A DNA stretch of 64,000 bases from Chytridium lagenaria (GCA_025449115.1 JAHLKC010000021.1:186001-250000), one strand, 5' to 3'. Counted from the stretch's first letter, positions 49,861-62,256 are shown. Numbers and translations: made by a program. The notes: generated by a model not told the origin, from the sequence alone.

Positions 49861-51466
49861 ATGCGTTTGTTGGTCAGAAATTTCAAGCTGCCACGGATTC
49901 AACAGTTGATGAAACGAAGTGCGAGTTCGTCGGAAGCGGGGCAGACGTACAGTAGGGATGGGCAAGCTCAAGACGAAGATGGAAACAAACGAGTCCATAC
50001 TTCACCCACTGTTTTAGAAACATTCCCAGTAAATCCTTTAGAGAGGTTCAGGACAGCATGCGCAAGATTTCAAGAGCCATCGGTGGGATTCATGGACCAT
50101 TCATTCCGAGTTTCTGATGCGTTTATTTTCAGGAAATTGGACACTTTTCATATGACGGTGAACGACGGTTAAAGATGATGGATGATTCAGAATTGGTAAC
50201 GCGGAAACCTTCTCCACCAGCAGTGTTGCTGATACCACTGTCAAACAATAGAAATATTACTACCCACCGGATCTTTCTGCGTGTCATCTTTCAACGGGGT
50301 TTCCGGAGCGTTACGTGATGCGACCGAGCGTGCCTGAGAAGCTTGATGCGTTGATTGATTGTCTGTCTGCAGTTAATCGAGAAAAGAAGGAGAGTGGGGG
50401 TGGTTTGATACAACCCGCTTTTTGCACATGTGGGTATGCCCCCCTTTTTTAACCCTTACGTGGAGCAGTTTTCTAATATAGCTTTGGGGGTTAAGGGAGA
50501 GGGATTATGACCAAAATATTTTGCACGCCGTATTCGAATAGAGATGCGTGGGAATTGAGAGCTACGTTTTACAAAGGTATGAATGGATGTTCTATAAAAC
50601 AGAGGTTAATTTAACTTTGTAGAATACCATTTTCATCATGGAGCATGAAACGGATGAGAAAAGGAGCCAAGGTTACGGATCCTCTGATCGTGACAAGTTA
50701 ATGACGTATTGGGTTATCGCTTTGAAAGTCTCAGCACCATCGCTAAACCACCGTGTGATCTTATCGGACCCAACGATGAAGAGTTGGTGGAAAGGAAAGA
50801 GAGGGGCATTGTCAATACCAACATTCAGTTTTGCAGTGTTTTCAAGACAAAGCTTGGAGATAATGAGATTGTAATGGGTGCAGAAGTGGATTGCATGGAG
50901 ACAGGTATGTAAATTCGTTGATTTATCTATACGTATATATTTTTTTTACCCTCATCCGCGTAAAAATATTCGTTTAGATAAAGCACCAACATCAAATCGG
51001 CAAAAATACTATGTGGAGCTCAAGACTAATCGGATCATTCAAAACCAACGCCAACAAATATCATTTGAAAAGTAACGTTATCTTTTTGAATCCAAAGGTT
51101 ACTAACTGTTTTTAAAAACAGGCACAACTCTTGAAAATGTATTTTCAATCATGGCTTGCAGGCATCCCCAAAGTCATTGTTGGCTACAGAGACGACAACG
51201 GATGGCTCAAATCCATTGAAACTCTCAAGACCATGGAAATGCCGAGAATGGTTCGAGGAAAAGACCATGGATGGGATCCCATTATTTGCATCAACTTTGC
51301 GAATGCCTTCTTACATCGATTGTCGCGAACTTTGAAAAGGTATTATGCGGATGGTGAAGGCGATAGGAATGCGGTTCATACCATTCGCTTTGATCCTGGA
51401 GTTAATGCGATTGAGATATTTGGTGCAAATCATGATGGGGTGGAAGTTTTTGTGCCTGAATTGTAG
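49861..51466 (+). CDS. RAI1/DXO-family decapping and 5'-end quality-control nuclease
   Basis: Enzyme that removes incomplete or non-canonical 5' caps from RNA and, as Rai1, stabilises the nuclear 5'-3' exonuclease Rat1. An N-terminal basic leader is followed, after an intron ending at about 50130, by EIGHFSYDGERRLKMMDDSE. Core motifs in order are RDYDQNILHAVFE near 50500; CDLIGPNDEELVERKERGIV (50757-50815); GAEVDC near 50877, with acidic metal ligands; YVELKT near 51010, the E-x-K ligand pair; and FQSWLAGIPKVIVGYRDDNG at about 51141-51200. VRGKDHGWDPIICINFANAF follows, and the end is VEVFVPEL at 51466. The ATG used is 49861; 49909 is an in-frame alternative. Only 12 bp separate this ATG from the stop of the OCIA-like gene. 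Several 45-75 bp introns are present. Confidence 0.88.
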
Positions 51467-52501
51467 TATAGTGTGATTGCCTATGTATTTAATAAACGTT
51501 GTCTTTGCAAAATGTTTTATAGACGTGAAGATGATTTTTTTTTTAAAAAAAAAGGTGGAATAATGGTATCGTAAGTAAAGAATTCGTAGCATGAAGAACC
51601 GATTCATAAGCTTTCGGGATGAATGGGCAAATGCATCCGACGAATATCCCAAGGCCATGCTCTAAATGAAGCGTCAACCAAACTACTGTCACCGTTTAAT
51701 ACTTGTACTGGTCATAGCCTAACCTATCGACTTCGCCATAGAAAACTTAAGAAATTACTTTTTAACCAGTGCTATTATTCTCTGGCTAGAGTGATTTTTT
51801 TTCATGACATCCAACTTTTTCTTAACACGTTTACCTTTCTCGTCCGTATTTAGTATCAATGCTAATATTGTACTTTGCGTCTTCCGCTATGAAGAACGAC
51901 AACAGCACCCATGAAAATATATGAATGTTATCTATGAGATGCGTAAAAGATCTTCGCTCATAAATATCATCCCTTACAATTTTTGCATCTATTCGGTTTT
52001 CATCTCGAATAAAGGCTTTGCATGAAAAAACTCTTGTTGCTTTTCTTAACTATGTATCATTGTGAATATGGCCCAAATCTATATCGACGTAATTTTTTTT
52101 GGAAGGTTTATGCGAACGCGATCGACTACGTCCAGTAGTAGATTTGTCATTGAGATAGTCATACAGCGTCGCCGCTCTTTTCACAGATTCTTGTTGCGCA
52201 CAGGCTAGGCGGGGTTATAGCATTGAAACAAGGATGTGTGGGGAGAGTAACGATATCTGCAAATATAATCAACCCAAAACTCTTCATTACAAGATAATTC
52301 AAACAATAGCCATGTTACTATAATCCCAAAACGCTTTAATCCAAGAAAACACAACAGCACAATAAAAAAAAAGCACCCCAGAATCAATATACAATTATCG
52401 TAAAATCGCCCAAAAAAAAAAAAGGAAAGTTCAGGGGAAAAAAACGAGTATCCAACCAAAAAAACCAATTATCCACCAAAAAAAAAAAACAACAACATAA
52501 T
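51467..52501. other. Intergenic, convergent 3' ends of RAI1 and arrestin-like gene
   Basis: About 1 kb of AT-rich sequence with A and T runs (51533-51552, 52455-52490). No gene-like frame or RNA was recognised. Confidence 0.5.
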
Positions 52502-55500
52502 CTAAAGTCCATGCCTCACCAAATCCAACGAACTCCTCATCTCCTCCCCCTTCAACGGCATCCCCACCCCTTTCAAACCACGTCTCTCCTCCAACTCCCT
52601 ACTCCCCCTCTTCACCGCTCCCCCCTCCTTGTTCTTCAAAATCGGCATAGGCGGCACCCTGGTGGTCGGTACGGGTGTTTTCAAGACAGACGGCGCTCGA
52701 GGTCGAACATAGACTGCGGTGCGTTTACCTGACGGTGTAGAGGTGTCACGAGGTTCCGTTGGGGTGTAGATGAGGTCTTTGTGTTGAACCACGGGGTCGG
52801 TTGGTGATGTGGAGATGGTGATGGTCGGGGCATCGATTGGAAGGGTGGGGTGACGTGGTTCTGTGGGTGTTGGATTGTCGTCGTTTTCATCGTCTTTGGG
52901 GTCGTTTCGACGTGTCGCCCTGTCTTGAACAAGTGTTCCGGGACCTTCTTCAACGTCGTCGCTTGTGATGATGATAGCGGGGAGTGAGGATGTTGTTTCG
53001 CCATCTCTTAAGGTGAGCACTGAATCCTCTGATTCGGCTACACTTACGGCAGGCGACATGATGACGTTGGGGTCCTCTTCGTCATCGTCATCAGTGAATG
53101 CGAGAGGTGGGAGAGGTGGTGGAGCAGCGAAACTTGGGGTGGTGGACGTGGATTTGGACGAGGTCTCTGGTGTGGGAGGCGAAGAAGCGGATGAGGTCAA
53201 AGATGGGTATGATGGGACAGGGAGGCCTGTGGGAACTGGGAAGCCTTGTTGGTTTTGATAGATGGACGCATAGTATTGCTGTTGAGCTTGATAGTTTGTG
53301 TAAGCCCAATGGTAGTATTGCTGAACGTAATAAGCATTCCATGCATCCATCGATCCAGGGGCAGGCATTCCCACTCCGTTAGGAGGGGAAATGGCAGATG
53401 GGATAGGCATCTGAGCTTGAGACGTCGAATTCGTCGGCTTGGTCTTCCAGTAGGAACACTAAGGTACTGAGAGTTTCCCAAACTAGTTCCATCAGACCTT
53501 GACCTCACCATACCGAGATCACGAACGGCTGGTGAAGATCCGGTAAGCGGCGCCGCAGAGATGTCCTCGCGAGAGGGGAGCCTCCGTGAATCGACATGCT
53601 CTGACTTTTCGATCTTCCGGTTGATAGGGAATGGGGCGCAGGGTTGCGACTTGAGGCAGTTGGCAAGGGCTGTGGTGCCGCGGCGCCAACGCTGAGACTT
53701 CTGGTCCGTGATTCCCCAATGACAACGGTCTCAGGAGGCGCAATCACAAAGGTCGGAATGGTTTGCGGAGTCCGTGTCGTGGCAAGTGTCGTTTCCTTTG
53801 AAGTCATTAGCTTGCTAGGTTTTAACGGTGTGGACGTTGTCGACAAAGTGGTAGATACGGTAGTGCGGTAACTGAAATTTGAGCTCGCCACACTCCTCGA
53901 CTCAGACCTCGCATCTGCATCCTCCCCGTCTTCATCCACCATCCCATCGTTAGCCTCCCACTTTTACCATGCATATCCATCCAATACCAACCACTTTATG
54001 ATTCTGTTCATGCTTCCACGCATCCACCCCATGGGCACCTTTTCCAAGTTTTCCATCCATTCGACGATGGCGCGCATGCCACAGTGATGGGGAATTCGGC
54101 GTGACTTTCAAGAGGCACGTTTGGGGCGGTTGTAGCGACGTATCGCGCTACAATGCGGAGAGCGTGTGAGACGTTGGCGAAACTAGGAATAATGAGGTCT
54201 GGTCGGGAGTGAGGGGGGATGGGAAGGAGAACTTCGGCAGTCTCTTCATGGCTTGGCGTGGCGATATCTGACTTTGCACGCAAACCGTCCAAAGTAGCGG
54301 AGGAGAGGACTTTGGACCGGCCATTATCCTTTGTTGAAGACCTATAAGGAGTTTATGAGTATTCTACAATACTAATCGTTATTGTCATGCAAGATGCTTA
54401 CTTTGTTACGATCTCTACCAAATGAACGTCGTAGGATCGGATGATAATAACATCCCCCTTGTCACGGGACGGCGAAATGGAAACACTGGCACGGAACTTT
54501 CGGTCTTGAAGGAAAACGCTATTTGGGAACTTGACAGCGATAAACAAATCACCTTTAAATAAGAGACAAAAATCATATGTTAATAAACCATTGCTTTAGT
54601 GAATCTATGAAAAAGATGGATGACTCACTTAATGATACTGTTTTCACACTCATGTTCATCATTTTAGCCTTTTCACCTACTGCAGACGGCATCCTGGGTC
54701 CACAAGCATGAACCTGAATCTGCCTCTCAACCGAAACCGTCCTCTCCTCATCTATCATGGTCCGCGCGTGCACGGCAAGGACGTGAATGATTTCACGCCC
54801 AGGCCTTCCAGAACCCACCACATGTGTAGGCGGGATCCCAGCAGGCACAAAGAACGTGAAAGAGTTTTCGTAACTGTGGATGTTTCAAAAAAGGACAAGT
54901 TGCAAAAACAAGTCAGAAAAAGAAAAAACCCAGGTGCCAAAAATTAAATAAAAATTAGAGTCCGACACAAAGGAACAAGTCAATGTTGCTCATCCTCTTC
55001 CCCAAGCACCCCGCGCAAAAAAAGGTTGAACGTGAAAAACAGTTATTATGTAAACCCACCTTCCAGCTACAAGCCGACGTGGTTCAGTCCAGATGGGCTG
55101 CGAAAATCGCTTCAGTTCGACGAGCTTCTCCTTCATCTTTCGCTTCCCAGGCACAGTCTTGGTGACGGATGGTGACGATGACATGCAACTGCAAGTCTTT
55201 GTCGGTATCTACAGTACAAATAGATGGGGCCGTGGTAAAGGAGCAAATTGAGTAAAAATCAACGTCAGACTCAAGGTGTTTTCTCCATGCAATCAATCAA
55301 TCAATCAATAAAGAAACAAACAAACCTCTGGTTTGCCATTACAGCCCTCACACTTTTCCGTCCGCTTTGTCCTCGCATACTTGCGAATTCTCTCAAAAAC
55401 CGTCAATGACACCTCCAGCGTCCGAATGTGCACAGGTTGATCCGTCTTGAGGACTATTGTTGTTGCATATGAACCTCCAGCAAGGGCTTCAAGCGCATTC

Positions 55501-55598
55501 GCAAGGTGACGATGATTGGGAGCAGTGGAAGGTAGATGGAGGATAGGGTCAGAGCCAGCAAACAGCTCTAGGGTGACGTTTGCAGGAGTGGTAGACAT
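52502..55598 (-). CDS. Arrestin-domain protein with long disordered C-terminal tail
   Basis: Arrestin-like adaptor; in fungi such proteins bring ubiquitin ligases to plasma-membrane transporters. The start is the ATG at 55598 (MSTTPANVTLELFAGSDP); the frame upstream begins with a non-ATG codon. The N lobe gives TDQPVHIRTLEVSLTVFER near 55440. After introns come KEKLVELKRFSQPIWTE near 55115 and the family-typical YENSFTFFVPAGIPPTHVVG near 54880-54820. The C lobe has SVERQIQVHACGP, GDLFIAVKFPNSVFLQDRKF near 54550, EVLLPIPPHSRPDLI near 54230, and ends CVEA near 54008 before the tail. The tail (53942-52502) is Ser/Thr/Pro-rich with a Tyr/Gln patch (NAYYVQQYYHWAYTNYQ near 53330-53280) and acidic runs. 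No PPxY motif was noticed. Frame breaks near 53480 make the joining of the tail tentative. Confidence 0.7.
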
Positions 55599-55615
55599 TG
55601 CCAGCAATGACTTGG

Positions 55616-55710
55616 GATGATGATGATGATGATGATGGTGGTGATGGTGGTAGTGATGGTGATGGTGGTAGTGATGGTGATGGTGGTGGGTGATGATGTA
55701 TGATGATGAG
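55616..55710. repeat. TGATGG-type microsatellite
   Basis: GAT/GGT units continuing for about 95 bp directly upstream of the arrestin-like start, so in its promoter or 5' UTR. The unit resembles the array at 25428-25492. Confidence 0.85.
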
Positions 55711-57033
55711 GTGTCCTTTTCCTGCAGGTGATAAGGATGAATGTTTTCTTTTCAATAAACCCTTTCAGTATTTAAGAGTCGTATTTAATATAAATATTTT
55801 ATTAATATACCATGTACACCAGTCAGTCTGAGCAGTATTTAAAAATAAATAGACAAGCAGTTATTACATATTAAATATAATAATAATATTAATAATTAAA
55901 TCTCTCTTTCTGTCATGTTGTACAATGTGTAGTACATGGTTTAATATAATTTAATTTCATTTCCTTTTAAAGGAAACGTGCGCTTGGCTGACTGAATATC
56001 ATAATAATATGTAAAACAAAATAATAATAAAATAATTAGTAATATTTATTTATTAATAATAATATTTAATAACTATTAATAATATATTTGATTAAAGTAT
56101 ATTTTGACTTTATCCAAACACTTATAATATAAATATGACATTTCAAAAATGTCCCAATCAAAATCAATCAAAACAATAATAGATATACCACTCTCTCTCT
56201 CTGCATGTCTTCATGTTTTCCTCAAGCAAACCAAGCTGTATAGTAATTAATAAATAATATTTAATATTTAATTCCATCTCGGCTCAGCATAATGATATAA
56301 ATATATAATAAATAATAGCGCCCTTTGCGCCATGTTGAATTAATATTAAAATATTTATTTTATTTATTTTTATTAATTATTTTAAATTATGATGAATTCT
56401 AGCCTCTAGGAGTTTAGGGCCGAATAGTATTTGTCTTTATTTCCTTCTAATTAATTAATAGTAATGACAATCACATCAGCCAAATGACATTTCGTCCATC
56501 ATCACCTCTCGTCTTGTAGGCAATCAGTTCTATCTTTCACGTACCGACTAAAGGCTACAGCTCTTGACGCGTGAGAGAGCAACAAAAAAGATACAAGATC
56601 ATTTGCAACATGGACACATTAAACAAAGAGGTGGTGGTAGGTTTGGTGGGACGTGTTGCGGACACAGTCGGCGACATTTATAATGTATTTCTCGGGTTTC
56701 TCGCGGTATAGTTTATGGGTTCGTAGATAATGAATTGTTTCTTTGCTGCAATCGATTCACAAGATTGTAACGTCCTCTTTTTTTTGTCTACAACTGCATT
56801 CGGTACCTTGGTTATTGCATGACGATGTCTTTTCTTAGCAATAATCATGACAAAAATGACGAAAACCCTCTTAGCAAACATTTTTAAAATTCCGTGTTTA
56901 TTCAATATTAAACAAAAAAGAAGAACATGTCAAAAATAAAATAATAAACAATAAACTTTGTGAGGAAATTGGAAAGTCAGTTAAAAAAACAAAACATCCC
57001 TTTTGATGAGAAAAGTAAAAGTCGTTTCTTAAA
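55711..57033. other. AT-rich intergenic region
   Basis: About 1.3 kb. The core (55780-56460) is mostly A/T with many AATAAT/TTAATA words and no coding signal. No gene, tRNA or mobile element was recognised. Confidence 0.5.
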
Positions 57034-58324
57034 TTAGAAATTGGCAATGCCTTTCTTGCCTGGAAACAGCATGGCCCTTGAAACAATTCCATCCATTATC
57101 CATGAAGGTACAATGGAATACGCTAAAATAAGAAAGTGTGCCAAAAATCCGATAACATATCGAGGCCTACAAAACAAAAGAATGGTGTCAATATATTAGA
57201 AAGGGAATGGTAAAAGCCACCCAAAAAGAAAAAAAGAAAAAAGAAAAAAGAAAACTTAATAAATAGAAAACCTACTTTGGGCTTCGCGCTTCCACAGCTT
57301 GAACAATCCAATTCACCTATCGAAGCAAAAAAAAAAAAAAAACAAAAAACAAAAAACGGCGGTTATTTCTAGATATCAAAACAGATAAACGGAAAGAAAA
57401 AAGAAAAAGGACCATCCAAAACTCACCACATACGACGCCTTCATCGTCAAAGGACTCAAAACCACATCCTTCCCCCTCCCCACCATCTCCTCCACATACC
57501 CCTCATCAGCCCCATAAGCCCTCCTCGCCTCCCTATCCTCCCCAAACACCATCCCCGCAAACCCTCCTCACCTCCTCATCACTCCTCCTCCACAATCGCG
57601 TCCTAGCAAACCCAGGCTCAACACACACCATCTTGATACCAAACTGTCGCACCTCCATCCGCATCCCTCTGTGAGCGCTCGGAACGCATGCTTGGACGCG
57701 CTGTAGGCAACGAGACTGGGACAGGGGATTCGACCCGCTACGGACGCTATGTTGATGATGCGGGGGCGGAGAGAGGAGGAACGGGAGAAACGACGGAGGG
57801 AGGGGAGGAAGGCTTGGAGGATGCGAGGCCGCCGAAATAGTTTACTTCGAAGATACGTTTGTGGAGGGAGAGGGGGAGGAGTTCGCAGGGGCCGGATTCA
57901 CCAATGCCAGCGTTGTTGATGAGTGGCGCTATTATCAAACAGAGATGGTTTGTTAATGATATGTGAAGATGAGAAAACAAGAAACGAAAGAGGACCCTAA
58001 AGTAAACAAATATAGTAATCTATAAACAAATGGAGTAAACTTTACACTCACTATATCCCTCCTCAGCAAACTCCTCCACACACGCCTTAAATCCCTCCAC
58101 ACTTTCATCCAACGTCACATCCAATCTACAAGTTTTCACTTGCCCACCCCTTCCCATCCCCTCCTCTCAACAACCCTCTCCAAATTCTCCCTCCCACTCT
58201 CCGTCAAACACCCGCAACAACATTCATCCATGTTCAGCAACACCCTGGTCGTCTCAACCCAAACCCAGTATACATCTGTAATCACTACAGTCAGCCCAGA
58301 AAGGTTGGAGGTGGTGTTGCCCAT
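57034..58324 (-). CDS. Short-chain dehydrogenase/reductase, retinol-dehydrogenase-like (SDR9C group)
   Basis: NAD(P)-dependent oxidoreductase with a Rossmann fold and a membrane-associated C-terminus. The start ATG at 58324 gives MGNTTSNLSGLTVVIT, where the cofactor glycine motif should follow. Next are CLTESGRENLERVVE and CRLDVTLDESVEGFKACVEE. The NNAGIGESGPCELL motif is near 57925-57885. FEVNYFGGLA, NIASVAGR and the catalytic YSASK follow (Tyr 57705-57703, Lys 57693-57691). The C-terminal part contains VNWIVQAVEARSPK and ends RAMLFPGKKGIANF at 57034; RYVIGFLAHFLILAYSIVPS there is hydrophobic and could sit in a membrane. This pattern (GCLTE, late hydrophobic end) is closest to animal retinol/11-beta-hydroxysteroid dehydrogenases. 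Three single-base losses near 58280 would explain the missing Gly motif. The substrate is unknown. Confidence 0.8.
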
Positions 58325-59161
58325 GTTTGCTTAATGCCTTTTTTTTGGGGGAGGAAGGTGATGGAGGTGGAGGGGGTCGGATTGTGTGGTCGCTATTTAT
58401 TCAACAACAAGAAGACGGCTGGGCTGGGTTTGTCCCCTGAAAATTTTCAATTTTCGGTAAAATACGGGGGAAACTGGTGCCGATACCGTACTTTATTAAA
58501 AAGAGAAATCCGTTTTCGCATATACGCAGTTGATAAAAGTATCGATAGCAAACAACCTTAACCTCTATCGAAATAAATAAAAACTTAGGACGGGGTACTC
58601 GACGGTGCCTCCGTAGTTTTCCAAAGCACCGTCAAGAAGGACACCTCTCATTTAAAGTATTAAAATCCATGCATATAAACTAAAAAGACCAAAAAAATAC
58701 CCAAGCGATTACTTTACAATTCAACGGAACAAAATAAACCCAAAAGAAACGTGTGAGGACAATCGCAATAAAGCAAGATGGTGAATATTATTGAAAAACG
58801 TTGTAATTTGAAAGAAAAAGGAAATGTAAGCCTAAAAAGTCAAAATGTTTAAACTGTTAAAAAAAAAGGCACGCGTCAATGCAAGTGAACAAAAGCGAGA
58901 ATCAGCCAGATTAACACGTCCATGGGAAGTCCATAAATGCCAGCGGGGCGATAAAAGGGGAAAGAATAATTAAAAGGATACCGTATAAAAATAGCAGAAA
59001 AAGAGCAAGGGAATAAAGGTACAAGAACCGTGTGCAAGCGTTGAAACGGAAAAAAAAAGACAGAAAAACTTGTATCAGTCCCAAAATATTGGGGGATGGA
59101 GGGAACCCAGCAAACAAAAAAAAAAGTCAACAAAATTATCTCATCGCCCTTACAACCTCCC
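58325..59161. other. Intergenic, dehydrogenase 5' side to membrane-protein 3' side
   Basis: About 840 bp, AT-rich. A perfect 8-bp inverted repeat (58601-58608 and 58626-58633, 17-nt spacer) could form a hairpin. No gene was recognised. Confidence 0.45.
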
Positions 59162-62095
59162 TCAATCCCTCCCCATCGTCCTCAAAAAGCTCTTCCCATA
59201 CAATCCCTGCACAATAGCATCAATCTCATCCTCCTCATCATCACGAGACGCCTCAGAAGCCGTCACATACACCCCCGTAGATTCCGACGGTGTAGGTGTT
59301 TCAACAATAGCAGGCCTCAAGGACTCCCCATCCAGAATACTATCATCGTCTTCACGGACAGGACATGGACTCGTCTCGCCAACCTCGTTCAACGCTGACA
59401 AGATGAGGGAGGGAGGGGCGATGGTGGAGATGGGACGGTGCGGTATGTCTTCGTAGTCTGAGATGGCAAACGAGTCGGTGGTCATGACGGAGATTCGGGG
59501 ATCGGGTTTTGTAGGGACGCGTGGGGAGGTTGTAGTGGAACGTTTTAGAATGGGTTCGCGGAAGGGGTTGCCGACGGGTGGTGGGGTGAAGTAAGGTCGA
59601 GGTGGTGAAGTGCCCATTCCAATCGGAGTGGGAGTGGTGAGGAAGGGATTGGGTTGCGAGATGGAGGGTGAGGGAGCAGAGGTTGTAGGTCGACGGAAGG
59701 ATTACCATTGGGATTTGACGCATCGATGGGTGCAAAGAAGGATGAGGGGGCGGGTGCAGCGGCCGGTGCAGCGGCGGGGCTGAGGCTTCCAAGACCGGTC
59801 CACTGCCACCCATACCAATAGTGGAGGAAAGTGACGAAACAGACGAGGCTGGGCCGTTCCCACGCTCAGTCTCCGAGGGCCGGTACGGATACCAGACGAA
59901 GCAACAGGCGTCATTCGGATTGTTTAAGGATAGGTTTGGGGGAGGGAGCTGGGGCGGATGAGGGGACGGGGGTAAAGCCTTGTCGGCCCCACCGTCGGAT
60001 CTGCGCGAAAGACTGCCGTGGTGGTTGGATGCCGGTGTGAGAGCTCTGTCTTCAGGGGATGGCCGTCATGGTGGGAGCCCTTCCGACACCGTAATAGGCC
60101 TGGATCGGCATAGACTGGTTGGAGGTTGAAGAAGGAGCAGGAGAGTGGGGAGTGCTGTTGCCCATACGGGTCGCATCCATCATGGCAAGGAGAATGGGGG
60201 TAGCGGTATCAGTGGAGAGGATAGAGTCGCGGTTGTAGGCGTTGTTCTTGTTGTTAAGCGAAGCTTGGCGAGAGCTTCCGCGTGGGAGAGAGCCAAATGC
60301 GGGCTGTGGTGCATTGACGGGTGGGGGCGGGATGTAAATTGCGTTATCACTGTCCGATTCTGCGGTGATTTGCTGCATATTATATGCGCTGGTATTTTTG
60401 TAGGTTGACATGATGCCGATGGGGTCGCTGCGATCGGCATTGGACCTCCATACTGCATCACGACCATCTCCGTTAATACTCTCATCATCAGCCATAATGT
60501 GCTGAGGTTGTCCATATCCAACCTGATGGTGGTTCTGCTCCATGTTCATATGATGCTGAGCGGCAGGGAGGGGACGGGAGGCACCTCATCTCCAGGAAGT
60601 GACGGCGACGTAGAGGAAGCAGGAACAAAGTTTGAGTTGGTCTGCTTCTTACCATCCAAATAAAACCACGACATGCGCGAGGCAGTTGAAGCTCTTGAAC
60701 CACGATCATCGTCAAATTTGCGGTAAGTCCCAGATCCAGAGCTGCCGGAGCTCGCCCTTCCCATTGAACCCTTTTTTCGAATACGGCCACCGCCAGCAAC
60801 AGCCATATCATTTGATCCCAGCGTCGCCCTCCGTTTCCTGAAGCGATAGTGCAAAAAGAGACCGATAGCGACAGCGACAACCACAAACACGGCGGTGATA
60901 ATGCCACCGACTACAACCTTTGAAGGCTCCTCTGCAGTGCCAGCCTGAGAGGATGAAGGTGAATCGGTCGGTCTAACACCAAAGACACCTCCTGGAAGAG
61001 TGTCCAAGGCAACTGTCGTACTTGCAACGGTAGGAGAGAGAATAGACGAAAGTGGACGTGTCAATGCGCTGTAATAAGAAATATCATGATAATAAAAAAA
61101 AGTCAGTAAAATGGAATAGGAAAGAAATACGTTTGAAATAGCAGCAATAAATAAATAAATAAATAAAAGGGAGTTGTTTGCATCACGTGCCATCACAAGG
61201 CAAGTTTTTCAATAGTCAACATCAAAGTAACAAAAAGAAAAAAGAAAAAAGAAAGGGGACCAGGGATGTTTGTGTAACATGCGAAAAATGAGCATTTTGC
61301 ATGTAAAAAGCACACAAAAAGAGCATCTTAAAGTAACATACAGTCCAGTGTAAATAAATAACTAACTGCCTCTTCAACATATTAAACCTTCCCCTCCCTC
61401 CCACACATTCAATAGCAATGAATATTAAAACAACATGGAACCCAAAAAACAAACATACAGCCAACCACGCGCTTTGCTACGAGACTAATCAATGACCCTC
61501 TCTCTCTCTCTTCATTCTCACGGTAGAAGAATACGAGTCCGAGTGACGTGTGAAATGAATGTCAACACACGGCTAACACACAGGAGCACTCCCCTCTATT
61601 CCATACTGACAGCAAGTCGCCAATCCTTGTCCCACTCCGTCATATTCCATTCCATTCCTCACCCCCAAAAGAAAAACTATCAAATAAATATAGGAACCCA
61701 TTGATGCTATACTATACTACCTACTAATTCAACCACTCTCAACAGAAACTAAAAAAAAACTCACCCTGAAGACGAAGGTAATACTGCTCCGGAAGTCTCA
61801 ATCCCACTCTCACCCGTAGCAGCCAACGTCTCGGCCGGCGAAGCAACAGGCGACTCCTGCGATGCGGGTGGTTCCTCTGTAGCAGGCGTTGGCTCCGACG
61901 GTGGTGATGGCGGGGGAGGAGGAGCTTCAAGAGAGGGTGATGGTGAGGATGGTGGGCTGGAAGAAGGTGCGGATCCGGTGGCGGTGACACTTCCGTCGTA
62001 GCAGGTGGTGGCTGATCGGGTGTAGACGAGGTGGATGGATCCGTGGGAGGATCCTGACGAGGGATGAGGAGATGCGCTCTTCTCATCCTGTTCAT
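59162..62095 (-). CDS. Single-pass membrane protein, Ser/Pro/Thr-rich ectodomain and long cytoplasmic tail
   Basis: I do not recognise the family. The outside part (about 62095-60930) is dominated by Pro/Ser/Thr/Glu runs and is interrupted by a 690-bp intron (about 61764-61072). One transmembrane helix follows (about 60917-60846, core GGIITAVFVVVAVAIGLFLH) with a basic stop-transfer RFRKRR. The cytoplasmic tail has a Ser/Gly cluster, TASRMSWFYLDGKKQT, a Tyr/Asn/Gln-rich middle (60549-60052), and a final exon-like piece with SISDYED-type acidic patches ending LRTMGRD at 59162. The layout resembles wall-stress sensors or other O-glycosylated surface receptors of fungi, but no Cys-rich WSC domain is seen and no classic signal peptide follows the proposed ATG at 62095. 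Frame breaks near 61985, 60560 and 59700 make the model rough. Confidence 0.5.
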
Positions 62096-62226
62096 GTTTT
62101 GAGAGTCCAGCATCCTTGCTTGACGTATGTCCAGATGGATGAATGACTGATTGATCCCCAATGTGTGTTTGCTCTTGAAAATAACGCCCTCTATGGATAT
62201 CCGCTTGATTGATACTGATGAGGACT

Positions 62227-62256
62227 GAATGAATGGATGAAGGAATGAATGAATGA
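62227..62256. repeat. GAAT-type short repeat
   Basis: Imperfect GAAT/GGAT units upstream of the membrane-protein gene. Confidence 0.65.
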
